From contig JABVXV010000280.1 of the NCBI GenBank assembly GCA_013365325.1, positions 1 to 64,000 on the forward strand: 64,000 bases of DNA, read 5' to 3'. The translations under genes and the position numbers were made by a program. Source of the DNA: Dipetalonema caudispina (taxonomy: Eukaryota; Nematoda; Chromadorea; Rhabditida; Onchocercidae). Shown piece after piece: positions 1-22,895 of this stretch (the stretch's first letter is position 1; each line of letters opens with the position of its first letter). The notes beneath the pieces were generated by a model. That model was not told the DNA's origin. It searched no databases and worked only from the letters and a program-made list of their open reading frames with translations.

Positions 1-575
1 CTTCGCTTCAGGATGATGAAGACGGTAATAACAGCCGACATTGAAAAGGCTTTCTTACAATTGGAACTACACCCAACTGAACGAAATTGTACTCGATTTC
101 TATGGTTGAAAGATATTCATGAAGAGGCTACTCTAGAAAATCTGGCATTATATCGTTTCCAAAGAGTTCCATTTGGAGTAATAGCTTCCCCTTTTTTATT
201 ATCAGCAACACTCAACTATCATTTAGAAATTCACGGGAGCAAAACCGCCTTAGAAATTAGGAAAAATCTTTATGTCGACAATGTTATATTGTCAGCAAAT
301 GGAACGCAAGAAGCATTCAAATCATACGAAGAGATGAAAGACATCTTCAAGAATGCCTCAATGAATACACGAGAATTTTTTTCAAATGACAATGAATTCA
401 ACAAAATTATTCCTGAAAAGAACCGAGCAAAGGTAAATCAAACGAGAAAAATTCTTGGTATTAATTGGAATCCGACTAAGGATCTTATGGAGATAGATCT
501 GAGACCATGGAACAACCAAATTCCAACGAAAAGAAAAATATTACAATTTATTGCTTCGCAATACGATCCACTAGG
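1..575 (+). pseudogene. BEL/Pao retrotransposon reverse transcriptase fragment, copy A
   Basis: The plus strand encodes a reverse transcriptase palm and finger segment that is open from at least base 13. Motifs in order are [12 protein letters not shown] (first catalytic Asp), [24 protein letters not shown] (active-site box with Asn where most reverse transcriptases have a second Asp) and the downstream SQYDPLG motif. This order is characteristic of BEL/Pao pol. The fragment is cut by the window edge on the left. On the right, homology stops just after DPLG near base 573, where the expected LLTP continuation is missing and the frame runs into antisense sequence of copy B. It is therefore broken and not a functional polymerase as seen here. 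YVDN rather than YVDD is, as far as I know, not rare in nematode Pao elements, so I do not take that change alone as decay. Confidence 0.88.
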
Positions 576-577
576 AT

Positions 578-1075
578 TCCAATCCATCTTTTTCTTCCAA
601 AGGTTTTGGAGGAATAATTTGAATAGTATCATACTTGGTGTTAGTAATCCCAAAGGATCGTATTGTAAAGCTACAAATTGTAAGATCACTCTTTTAGTTG
701 GCTCTTAATCATTCCAAGGTTTCAAAGTTAACTGGATACTGTCATTTTTAGGATCCCAGTTGATTCCAAGGATCTTTTTGATTTGTATGGCTTCCGCACG
801 ATCTTGTTGAGGGATGCTTTAAACTCTTCGTTATTAGAGATGAATTCTCGTATGTTCATTGAAACGTCTTCAAAAATGGCTTTCATTTCCTTGTATTTTG
901 AAAGAGCTTCACTGGTTTCCATTGTTGGTACTATGACGTTATCTACATGAAGATTCTTCCTGATTTCAAGCAAGAGTTTGCTATTACATTTTTCCAAATG
1001 ATAATTGAGTGTAGCCGATAACAAGAAGGGAGACGAAATTACTCCAAATGGAACTAGTTGAAATCGAAAAAACGA
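578..1075 (-). pseudogene. BEL/Pao reverse transcriptase fragment, copy B, inverted
   Basis: Read on the minus strand from about 1075 down to about 578, this is a second copy of the same reverse transcriptase region. It carries [17 protein letters not shown], a box reading HVDN in place of YVDN, the NIREFISN region, and then [13 protein letters not shown] frame break lies near 690-730. It overlaps copy A in protein content but differs at many bases, so it comes from a diverged sister element rather than a fresh duplication. Its orientation is opposite to both copy A and the env-like gene that follows. The His in the HVDN box and the frame break mark it as dead. Confidence 0.85.
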
Positions 1076-1196
1076 AGAACCCATAGCAAGACGAACTCGA
1101 AGAGCTACGAAAAAACAACAATCGCAAAGGGAATCAGAAACCAAACCATCAAAATTAAGAAGTAAGTCAACTTCTATAAAACACAACCTGTTATTG
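1060..1196 (+). pseudogene. Basic C-terminal tail of BEL/Pao pol (probable)
   Basis: The plus-strand frame here reads a short Arg/Lys/Ser/Gln-rich stretch ([14 protein letters not shown] and onward) that runs directly into the signal-peptide-like start of the env-like gene. A basic tail of this kind commonly ends the integrase part of a retroelement pol. The rest of pol between the reverse transcriptase and this tail is missing, replaced by the inverted copy B. The assignment rests on composition and position only. Confidence 0.4.
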
Positions 1197-2799
1197 ATGG
1201 CAATGATATCTCTAACATTAATACAAGTACTAGCAAGTGAAAACTGTAAATGGATAACTGGAATACTACTTAATCTTCCGAAAAATGGAACTGTAAAGAA
1301 ATAACGGAGCAAAATACCACTGTAACTAAGGTAACAGTGTATTCGGGGACTCATACACGTATACCAGCCATAAAATGTAGTAATATCACCAGAAGAGCAT
1401 GTACTAAAGCATTTTTAAGAATATCGTTATCAGTAGTATCGGATCAAACTATTTCTTCGGCAACATCTACGCAATTCTATAGAACCTTGGATGAACAAAG
1501 AGAAATAAATGGGATTGCATTAAATCAAATTTCCTCCTATTCTCCTAATAAGTTTCTCCTCCAACAACAACGTACAATATTCTTCTGGGTGATTAGGAAT
1601 TAAATGTCAATCGACAACTAACCGAGAAATATTCCTATACAATGAAAAAAGCCGATCTCTGATATTGACAATACAGAGAATTGCATAATTCAAAGAGAAA
1701 AATGCATAACAAATACCGGCACTGTTTTGTGGAATGGAACAGAGGCAAATAAACATTGTCTATATAGAAGAACTGGAACGTTCAATGCTCTGCGATATCA
1801 CACTCATCTTATAGTAGAAGAACTACAAACCTCATATTTAGTAACGAAAATGAAACCATTACTGCGACTAATTGTGGATTCACTGATCCACATTTAATGC
1901 AAGGAGATATTATTATTGATTTCGACAGAGGAGAAGATAAAAATTCAATCGAGAATATCAAAAAGAATCTAAGTGAGAGTATTGTTCCAAGAAATCAACT
2001 AATTATGGTACAACCTGATCCAGAAGAAATGGATGATCCAGAAAATGCTGAATTTCAATATGTTTTCGATACCATACAACAAGAATTTAGACAACAACTT
2101 AATGAAGTATATGAAAGAAGCTGTCAAAATCGAAACAATCTGTTATCATTAATCAAATGGCTGTCACATCATAATCCTACGCTAACTGCAAAATTATTGC
2201 TGCAAAGAAATGATATGATAGCCAAACGAATCGATGGAAATTTACTACTTGCTCCTTGTAAACCTGAAAAATTCAACTCAAGAATAGTTGAATTTAAAGG
2301 GAGAATATTAAGCAAACTCGAGATTGAAAGAATTAATGCAGAATTACAAACACTGGCCCACAATCAGGAAATGATCAATCCAATACCCCGACAACAAGGG
2401 ACAGGACTTATATGGCAAGAAATCAGCCAACAAGGAGAACTACTCGAACGACTGGAAAATGAGTTCAGTAAAGCTACCGAGGTGATACAAGAAGAACTTA
2501 CGAAGATTTCCACACATTGGAAGTTAATCACAATTAGCATAAGCATTTTTGTAATATCCATCGTAGTTATTGCTATAAAAATGAAATTCGATTTAATCAA
2601 ATCTCTTCTATGTATTAAATTTTCAAATCAAAGAAAATGTATCACTATTCCTACAGAAATACCACAGACTCCTCTAATAATTAAAGATGAAAAACAAGTC
2701 AACTTTCACTATAAACCTCAAATTCTTCCTCCCCATACACCTAAATTTTCCAGTCGGGAGTGTCGGAAACCCGAAAATAATCCAAATTTTAATTCATAA
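1197..2799 (+). pseudogene. Envelope-like glycoprotein gene of BEL/Pao element, frame-broken
   Basis: An ATG at 1197 begins a hydrophobic signal-peptide-like stretch ([14 protein letters not shown]) followed by a Cys-containing ectodomain start. The coding signal then moves between frames. There are breaks around 1300-1335, 1600-1660 and 1840-1890, after which a long open frame runs from 1897 to 2799. That last part has a long helical region, conserved Cys residues (near SCQNRN and APCKP), a hydrophobic membrane segment at about 2518-2580 (ITISISIFVISIVVIAI) and a short polar cytoplasmic tail. Signal peptide, ectodomain, one membrane anchor and a tail directly upstream of an LTR is the layout of an env gene in env-bearing nematode BEL/Pao elements. 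I cannot fix which viral glycoprotein class it derives from. The frame breaks make it inactive as seen. A similar but shorter copy lies at 3240-4022. Confidence 0.62.
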
Positions 2800-3180
2800 C
2801 ACAAAATTTTAAGATATCTTAATATTATTAATATTTCTAATTTTCTCTTCCAAATTTCAAATATTTAATAATTTCCTTATCAAATAGTTATGAATTTGCA
2901 AGGTGTTTATTTCAATATCATATGATTATGAAATTATCCAATGTTTGTATCAAATCATCATTGAGAAATTATCAAGTGCTTTTATCTAATTATCGTTGAA
3001 AACAAAATCGTGTCACATGATCATTGATAACAATTTCGTAATTCCACCCAAATAAAGGATATAAATACCATCATAATAATAATAGGGGGAGTCAACTAAG
3101 TTTTCTTGTCGCATGCTATTGTTTTTGTCAAATTATAACTCTTGCTACAATCCTTCAACTCTAAATTTGTTGTTATGACA
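2761..3180 (+). repeat. Probable long terminal repeat of the BEL/Pao element
   Basis: The boundary is proposed at TGT (2761), just after a purine-rich CGGGAG that could be the polypurine tract. The same arrangement recurs downstream of the second env-like remnant, where GCGGGAA is followed by TGTTGG at 4108. The interval has no coding signal, holds AT-rich imperfect internal repeats and contains a good TATAAA box at 3060-3065. A TGT...ACA end is suggested by ATGACA at 3175-3180, but the right end is uncertain. No matching left LTR is in the window. Confidence 0.55.
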
Positions 3181-3239
3181 TCGACAATAAACCTCTCCGA
3201 AATAATAAGCCTTCACCAAAGTTCGACTGCGCAACAAAT

Positions 3240-4022
3240 CCCAAAGAAAACGTTCAAAACAGGTATTATTATTGATATGGAAAATTCAACGAAACGAAGA
3301 GATCTAAACATGATTCCACCAAGTAAATTATTTTTAAAAGAAATAAATCCTGATAACATAACGGATCTAGAAAATATTAAACTCCAGTATATTTTCGATA
3401 AATTACAACTGGAATCTACACGACGATTAAATGTAGTTTACCAAAGAAGTTGTGAGGATCGAAATAAACTTTTACTATCGATAGGATGGCTATCAATTAC
3501 TATCCCTGTCTGGCTGCATAACTACTATTACAAAGAAATGAAGTAATGGCCAAAAGAATTATTGGGTAGCTATTAATCGCTTCTTGTAAAACTGAAGATG
3601 ATAATATATGCTTCAGAGAATTCAAAGATGAATTAATAAGCAAATTCGAAATCGAACGAATTAATGCAGAATTAGAAATATTGGCTCAGAATCATGAAAT
3701 ATTCCATGCAGCGACTCATAAACCAATGATAAAACTCCTTTGGGAAGAAAGTAATCAACAAGGAGAAAAATTATTAGAAAATTTTGGAAATTGATTAGGA
3801 AGAGCTACAGAGATGACAGAAGGATTGTCAGAATTAATGATGCATTGGCAAATGTTCACTTTTGGTAGGATTATTTTTATATTATTGGTAATAATGATCA
3901 TAATTAAATTGAAATCCAATTTAATTAGATCCACAATCTGTTTAAAATCATCAGAGAAAAGAAGATTTCCAGTTATTTCCACTGAAATCATACCAAATCC
4001 CTTATCAAGACAGAGTGGATAA
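3240..4022 (+). pseudogene. Second env-like glycoprotein remnant
   Basis: This is a diverged copy of the 3' half of the env-like gene at 1897-2799. The shared landmarks in order are a start-region DMENS/DFDRG equivalent, the QYIFDKLQ and YQRSCEDRNKLLL block, a membrane segment at about 3858-3915 and a short tail. It is interrupted by an in-frame stop at 3543-3545, a second stop near 3570 and another near 3792-3794. The end at 4020 is followed by a purine-rich stretch and a TGT at 4108, as in the first copy. It follows the putative LTR by less than 100 bases, so it is not in a normal position for an intact element and marks a nested or deleted second insertion. Confidence 0.6.
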
Positions 4023-4107
4023 GGAATGCCCCTTAACAGAAATGATTCATTTCGTCATGACCCAAACTTTGTTTCTCCTAAGGTTTCAAATCTTCTTTAG
4101 GCGGGAA

Positions 4108-4628
4108 TGTTGGAAAAAAAAAGGAAATAAGTTTACCATAATGTGTAGAAATCTTCTCACAATAAATTTGTAAATATTACAAAATCTAAGGCAACAACTT
4201 ACTCTCAATCCATGCTTACGATTTAGGTTGTGACACGTGCTTATTGCAATAAATCATCTAACTCACTCCGAATTCTTGTTTACGATTAAGATTGCAACAC
4301 ATGCTTATTGTACACCACTCCTATATATATATATATATATGTACAAAATATATGGGCATATATATGGGCAAAAAAACGAGACACCTTACTTCCACACAAG
4401 TTATTTCCAGAATAAGTCAACTCTTCAAGCTTTCTACTTCAATCTTACTGTAACTTTACTGATATTAATTATTCTGTTATTCAATAAAACTATGATTCAA
4501 ACGTTTCTTTTTCGACATAAAAAAAAGGGTTTCTCTTCTCGAAGAATCTTTGATAAAAAAAGAAAAAAAAAGCCTAAAATTTGCAGAAAATAAAAAATAA
4601 GGCATGGACACCGATATTCAATTCTATG
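4108..4628. other. Non-coding interval: LTR-like start, 60-base tandem repeat, TA microsatellite
   Basis: The segment begins with a possible second LTR edge (TGTTGG at 4108). From about 4200 to 4316 two imperfect 60-base units lie in tandem, sharing TTACGATT and ACA(C/T)GCTTATTG. A (TA)n run follows at about 4321-4341, then A-rich low-complexity sequence. A 118-codon open frame at 4237-4593 crosses all of these and shows no protein-like conservation, so I do not call a gene. Confidence 0.6.
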
Positions 4629-12154
<7,526 letters not shown>

Positions 12155-12967
12155 TGAAATGAACAAAGTATCAAATCGGTCGTTGCACACTTCTTAAAAA
12201 TATAAACGCATTATGTGTATGGCAAAAACTTTCCAAAATTATGATTGCACAGCTTGGTAAAAGCTTCGTGAAGTTATCGCCATATTACAGAATAAAAGCA
12301 ATGCGCATAGTAAGTGATACTCGACAAAAATGCAGTCAGCCATTTATCTTACTGACACTGCTGATAATTCAACAACAGATGGTTGTAGAGATCATGCATT
12401 TACGACCTACGAGTTTCAGCATTTCATATTGTCTTTTATTGCATTTCATTTGTAATAATGTGTAAACTATGGATGGGATAAGGCTCATTTATTACTGCTT
12501 ATATTCCCGACCTGATAAGGTTCGACTCTTTTTAAAATTAATAATTCGACTTAATGGATAACTGCTAATCCAGTACACTCAATTCCTAACGTTACATCGG
12601 CCTAGCTACTAGGCCAACTCTGGAAGACTTCGAAAAAAAAAAGCGACGTCCGCTTCGCTATAAACTAACGGTGCCTTGTCTTTTTCTCTACCTTCTCCCA
12701 GATATGTTTGGTCTTTTAAACTCCAGCATTCTCTGGTCTCTGCCTCATTAATGCTATTCTTACTTTATCAATCTTTGATGCCACGTTAGATTTTCTCATT
12801 GTCTATTATATAGTTCGCATCATATGTGACTTCAAACGCAACAAATTTAAAACTGTGTTAGTGCCCTCTGTTCGATTACGTACGTGTACTTTATGTGCTG
12901 CACGTGTGTTGTACATTATCAGTATATGTTCAGTATTGGAAAATAGTGAATGGGTTTAATTTTCAGG
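12155..12967. promoter_or_regulatory. Divergent intergenic region between ERCC6 and PCID2
   Basis: About 0.8 kb separates the two start codons, which face away from each other, so it probably holds both promoters. I see no conserved coding sequence. A perfect 7-base inverted repeat with a 3-base loop (GGCCTAG-CTA-CTAGGCC) sits at 12599-12615, and CACGTG-type E-box sequence lies near 12900. The 3' edge is a TTTTCAG acceptor at 12960-12966, two bases before the PCID2 ATG. Confidence 0.55.
12966..12967 (+). promoter_or_regulatory. Probable spliced-leader acceptor of PCID2
   Basis: AATTTTCAG ends at 12966, and the first coding ATG follows after a single G. No upstream exon is evident and the match to the nematode acceptor consensus is very good, so this is most simply a trans-splice site producing a 5' UTR of about one base plus the leader. 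Confidence 0.65.
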
Positions 12968-15853
12968 ATGAGTTCGCCGTTACGGAGTTTGAATGACTAT
13001 TTCAGAAGGCTGAATGATTTGTTATCAGGCGGAAGTTGGGAGTTGTCCGAAGAAGCTGCAAAATTACTTTCGATAGGAGACGCTCACGTGCATATGAAAT
13101 TTCTACAGGTGAACTTTCGAGTAATACTTAGACGTTCATAGCTGATACTGCTGGTAACAATCATTGAGATGAATTCAGAGTTTTATTTTATAATAGTAAA
13201 TGTTTCCTTTGATTAAATTGGTGATATCCGCTAGAAAAATCCATTGGAAATAAGCTAACGGCATTAGTAATACTGTTTTTAGTTAGAGAAAGCAGAAAAT
13301 GAACGTCGATTGTATCTGAATAATAGTTTCGATGAGATAGCATGCTTACATCTAGCTGTCATCTATCATTTGAATAAGGAGCACTTCGAAAATGCTTTCA
13401 ACACACATGTTCAGGTTGATTTGAATTCTTTCTTCAGCTCTTTCATTTTAAGTTTTAATAATCTTGATAGAAAAAAAAGAGGAAAGACAACACAGTGTTT
13501 TTTGAGCAGATTTGTGTGATTGTTGATATCCGCAAAAAATTACCTCAATTTTGTATATATATATATATATATGATTTGACCAACATAAGACTGGTTGTAT
13601 AACTTTTATAGAAAGTAGGTTTTTTTTGTAGGCTGTACAATTGTTCAATAAAGAAATTTTACAAAAGGAGAAAGATCAGAACTGGTTTTTACCAATATTG
13701 TATACTCTCTGCACAGATCTGCGGCTTTTGGCTCGTTCTGTAAGTTCTAAATTTAAATTTCATATCGTCCAAACATTTTATGTCATCTTATTAAGTTACC
13801 GACGCTGCAATCTCAAATATTTTAGGCTGATAATAAACCATCTCGGTTACGTGATCCTGAGAAGAGTAGCTGCTATGAACAATCTGCCACCTATATTATG
13901 GAATGTTATCGAACATGTGTCGCTGATGTGTGAGTTCCACCTTCCCTGTCTTACTCTTTATTTTACCATGATTTTTGTCGTTATAATGCACACTTAAAAA
14001 AATAAGCGTCCCAGATGTAATTTAAAAGTTTTTGTGATTTAAAGAAGTAAAAATTAGACGAGGCAAATCATTTAATCATATGAATCATTAACACTAACTT
14101 TTGAGTGTTATGGAACTGAAGACCTTCTTAAAATCTTTTTTTAAAGGAACTATTTCTGAAATTTCGCATCAAATTGTTAATTCCAGACGAGCAGAAATTC
14201 ATGCATCAAAGAAAATGGCAATGCTTAATCTCACGAATCAGTTGTTCCGAATTTACTTCAGAGTATGTTGCGATCGATTTTTTTTTTAAAACTAATTGAA
14301 CCTTGCTTGATTCATGTTTTCTTACTTTGTTGGACCATTTTCCCTTCGGTAATAATCTAATAATGTAACTTCGGTAATAATGTAAAATTGTGAATTGGCT
14401 CTAAATGGATTTCGAGATACAAGTTGTCAAATTCGTCTGATGACTGAACTCTTTTTCTTAATTCAGTTACTTTTTAGATAAACAAATTGAATCTGCTGAA
14501 ACCACTCATTAGAGCAATAGATAACAGTGGTCCACTATATCAGACGTTTTCAATGGCTGATAAAGTTACATACAAATATTATTTGGGACGTAAAGCAATG
14601 TTTGATTCAGATTTATCGTTATGTATGTTTGTTTTTGCTTTGGTAGTAGAAAAAAAAAAAAGATTTTGAGAAACATGTATGTAGTTCTGTGAGTTAAGTT
14701 TTGGAAAAACTCGGCTTCTGTTAGTTGCTGATTGTATGATTAAATAGAGGTTTTATGATTAAATAGTGAAACCCAAGTTCTCGTTTCTAGAGTTTTCCTT
14801 GAAGAAGTATGCATATTCCAGCTGAAGAATCATTATCTTATGCTTTTCGGAACTGTCCATCTCATTGTGCAAGAAATAAACGGCTTATATTGATTTATTT
14901 GGTACCGGTGAAGATGTTTCTTGGTCATATGCCAAGTGTAGATTTATTGAAACGATATCAGCTGCAACAGTTTGCTACCGTTGTTGAAAGTGTCAAGTGA
15001 GTTTTATAAGCTAGCAGTATCTGATGTCTTTAAATGCGCCTTTTTCTTTGAAAATATTGAAACTTTTGTATGCTATGCTTACGAATTTAGTCTCATTTAA
15101 GGGATGGGAATTTAAAAAAGCTCGATGAAACATTAATGGAAAATGAGCGCTTCTTTGTAGAATGTGGAATATTTCTTATGCTGGAGAAATTGAAAATTAT
15201 TGCGTTCCGTAATTTGTTCAAGAAAGTGTTAGTTTGACGCTGTTATTGTTTTTATTTCGAATCAATTATTATATCACACTATTTTATCTTTATTCCATCG
15301 CTGGTGTCAGTTTTGCTGTTGATTATCAATACGAAAACTTTCAACTTTAATGATTAGGGGTTATGAGAAAGTGGCTTAATAAATTACATCACTCCATTAA
15401 TTCGGTTTTTAAACAGCACTCGAATATATGGAACAAACCAAATCTCTTATGAGGCATTTATGTGTGCCATCCGATGGCTTGGCATTGAGGACATGGATGA
15501 AGACGAACTAGAATGCATACTTGCAAATTTGATCGTGGAGGTGAGTTCGACCTTTATACTATCTGTAATCTCAATGCCTTGGAAGACTTGGTTTTTACAT
15601 TGTGATCTCATACTTTGAGCTCGTTTGGAAGAGAAAAATTGAAATACGGGAAGGAATTTTCAATTCAAATGAACATTTTGTGGTTAATGTTAAAGATTTT
15701 TCGGAAGAATTGATTTTAATTTTTCATAATCTTCTGTAGTTATTTTTGCCTTCTATTTTTCAGAAAAAAATTAAAGGATACCTCAGTCACATGCATAAGA
15801 AGCTGGTTATTAGTAAACAGAATCCGTTTCCTGCCTTGTCGACAATACCCTGA
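12968..15853 (+). CDS. PCID2: PCID2 / Thp1-type PCI-domain protein (TREX-2 mRNA export complex)
   Basis: PCID2 pairs with the GANP/Sac3 scaffold and DSS1 in TREX-2, which couples transcription to mRNA export at the nuclear pore. Exons are 12968-13108, 13283-13414, 13632-13739, 13826-13929, 14187-14262, 14478-14622, 14822-14996, 15102-15227, 15417-15540 and 15764-15853. They give 406 residues, against 399 in human. Conserved stretches include [70 protein letters not shown] and the PCI winged-helix end ECILANLI with the terminal [14 protein letters not shown]. The start is placed at the ATG right after TTTTCAG. An in-frame ATG at 12950 would add six residues if that acceptor is not used. It is convergent with the lysyl-tRNA synthetase gene. 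Confidence 0.94.
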
Positions 15854-17988
15854 TCATAATTCGATATTATAAAGGAAGAAAGTCTTTTATATTCATTTGT
15901 TATATGCTGATGCTAAAAAACTTCAGAGATAATCAAGAATTTCGGGAAGAAGTTGGATGCCGAAGTTGAGAATTTTCTTCTCAAAAAACCGCTGAATTCT
16001 ACGATTCCTTTCTTTCATAATCTTTAAATGAAAAAAACCAGTATGAAACCTAAGAATTTGTAGTAGGAAGAAATCTCGAAATTTGCAGTCCAAATGTGTT
16101 TAGGTTAGTGTAAGTGTTCTCTTATAAGATCTGAGTTTTCTTCAAGTAAAATCTTTAATCTCGTGATATTATTACGTCTGCTGTATCGTTATTAATTCTC
16201 ATGTTTTTTTTCTTTTCCATCAATATAATCTAGAAAGATCTAGGAATCGCCAAAGTTTTTGAGTTCTATTCTGTTTGTTGTTGTGCTTAAGATTGGAATG
16301 TGATTCCATAAACGCCTTTTGAAGTTCGAATTTGTTGACTGATTTGTTCAAAATGCAGTAATACTGTAATTTGGAGATTATAAACACTTTAACTTGTTTT
16401 GTAATAATATTATGGGTTTGTAATTGCATTTTCAAATTTTAATCCTTTCCTCCTTTGCTGTTAAAATTGCTGAAGCTTCAGAATCTTGCATATTAATTTG
16501 CTATGGATTTGATTACATTCATTTCGTTAGCCTTTTGATATGTTCATTGTGAACTGAAACTTATCTTTGTATTTTCATTGTTATGACAAACAAACTTGCG
16601 TGTAATTATTGTTACTGCATATGTTGTGGTATTTTCCTTTCTGAGAATTTTGTTCAAATAATCATTCCAAATAAATGCATGTTCCATTTTTTAATGTGTT
16701 GACAGAAATATGCTGTGTTAAAATATGTTTGGAAAATTTTAAGAGCTAATTTTTCAAGTCTTTCAGGAATGACAACGAGGACGATGTGTTGATCAAGCTT
16801 ATCACCACATCTAAATTCCACAAACATTGATCTGAAATATATGAAAGGTCTAACAAAACTGGTAGTTGATGTAAAATCACCACCTAAAGTTCGCAGTATA
16901 AAATGTACAAGCTTTAGCCAGGAAACATCAAGGGATTAATGATCGATGCCACTGAAGTAGTTTCGTTACGTCCCAAAATATAGGGTGGCAAAAGCAAATG
17001 TGGTGTTTTGGCAAACCGAACTATAAGAATAGCCATAGTTCAGTTGTACTACCTAAGGAGTTTCAGAAGAGCAGAACATTAACAGTCAATAAGAAATTAA
17101 CTGTTTTGGTACTTCAAGCATTTTACATCACCAGATATTTTTTTTTGAAAGATGTGAGAGATACGGTTTCGAATGGTGCATACCCATTAATTACAACAGG
17201 AGGAAGAGTATTATGTTGGACAATCTCGATTTTACTCCATATATAATGGACCCAAAAAATCCAATTAATAGTTTACTCCCAGAAGGTAGTGATATGAGAT
17301 GTATTTTAGTCGACCATTTCTTTAAAAGTGTGTTTTCATAGTTCTAAAAAGAAACATAAGAGCTATTAGGATTCATTACTTATTATTTTGCTTTGCTTCA
17401 AGAAAAGGAAAAGCAGTTCTTCATTATCTATGCACTTATGCATATTGAACCCATCAAATGTTTATCAGTGAAACACAGTGAATATTAATTTCAAAGTCAC
17501 GAGCCCAGCATGAGAAATTTTCAAAAAACTAAAGAAGTAACAAGGAGAGAAAGAAATATAGATTCATCATCTGATTAAAAATAAAAAGTCAACAACAAAT
17601 AGTAAGTTAAAGCATCACATTTTGGTACAATCAATATAAGTTAACCTAAAGTTAAAATTTCAAGGAACAGCTGGTTTTGAACTCCTCTCATTTTAATTTT
17701 TTGCATTCAAACTATTGAATTTGGCAGATTTTAAAACTCTTTCATCTAAGCGGCTACCACTGTTCATATATATGTAAGCCAGTTTTATGCAAACTTATCA
17801 TATATGATAGATGAAACCTGGCATGATTTTTCTGGGATCGTTCATAAAAGATCAATAACAGAGGGGGTCTTGCAGTAATATACCAGCCATAGCGTACGAA
17901 TTTTTCAGTTACTTAATTGTTGAAGTAAACCTTAGTAATGCTTTAAATATCAAAATGTATTATGAAATATAAATTTCACAGATCCGCC
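15854..17988. other. Convergent intergenic region, PCID2 to KARS, with coding-like scraps
   Basis: Both flanking genes end here. Most is AT-rich with no gene signal. Between about 16765 and 17340 the plus strand carries short protein-like stretches in different frames (for example LVVDVKSPPKVRSIKCTSF at 16858-16914 and DFTPYIMDPKNPINSLLPEG at about 17230-17290) separated by stops. They may be remnants of a dead gene. I do not recognise the family and I do not call a gene. Confidence 0.45.

Positions 17989-22895
<4,907 letters not shown>

Noticed and set aside
4237..4593. 118-codon plus-strand open frame
   Set aside because: It runs through a tandem repeat, a TA microsatellite and A-rich sequence. 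The protein is low-complexity with no family features.
12450..12540. tRNA-like B box (GGTTCGACTC) near 12509
   Set aside because: I could not find a matching A box or fold acceptor and anticodon arms around it.
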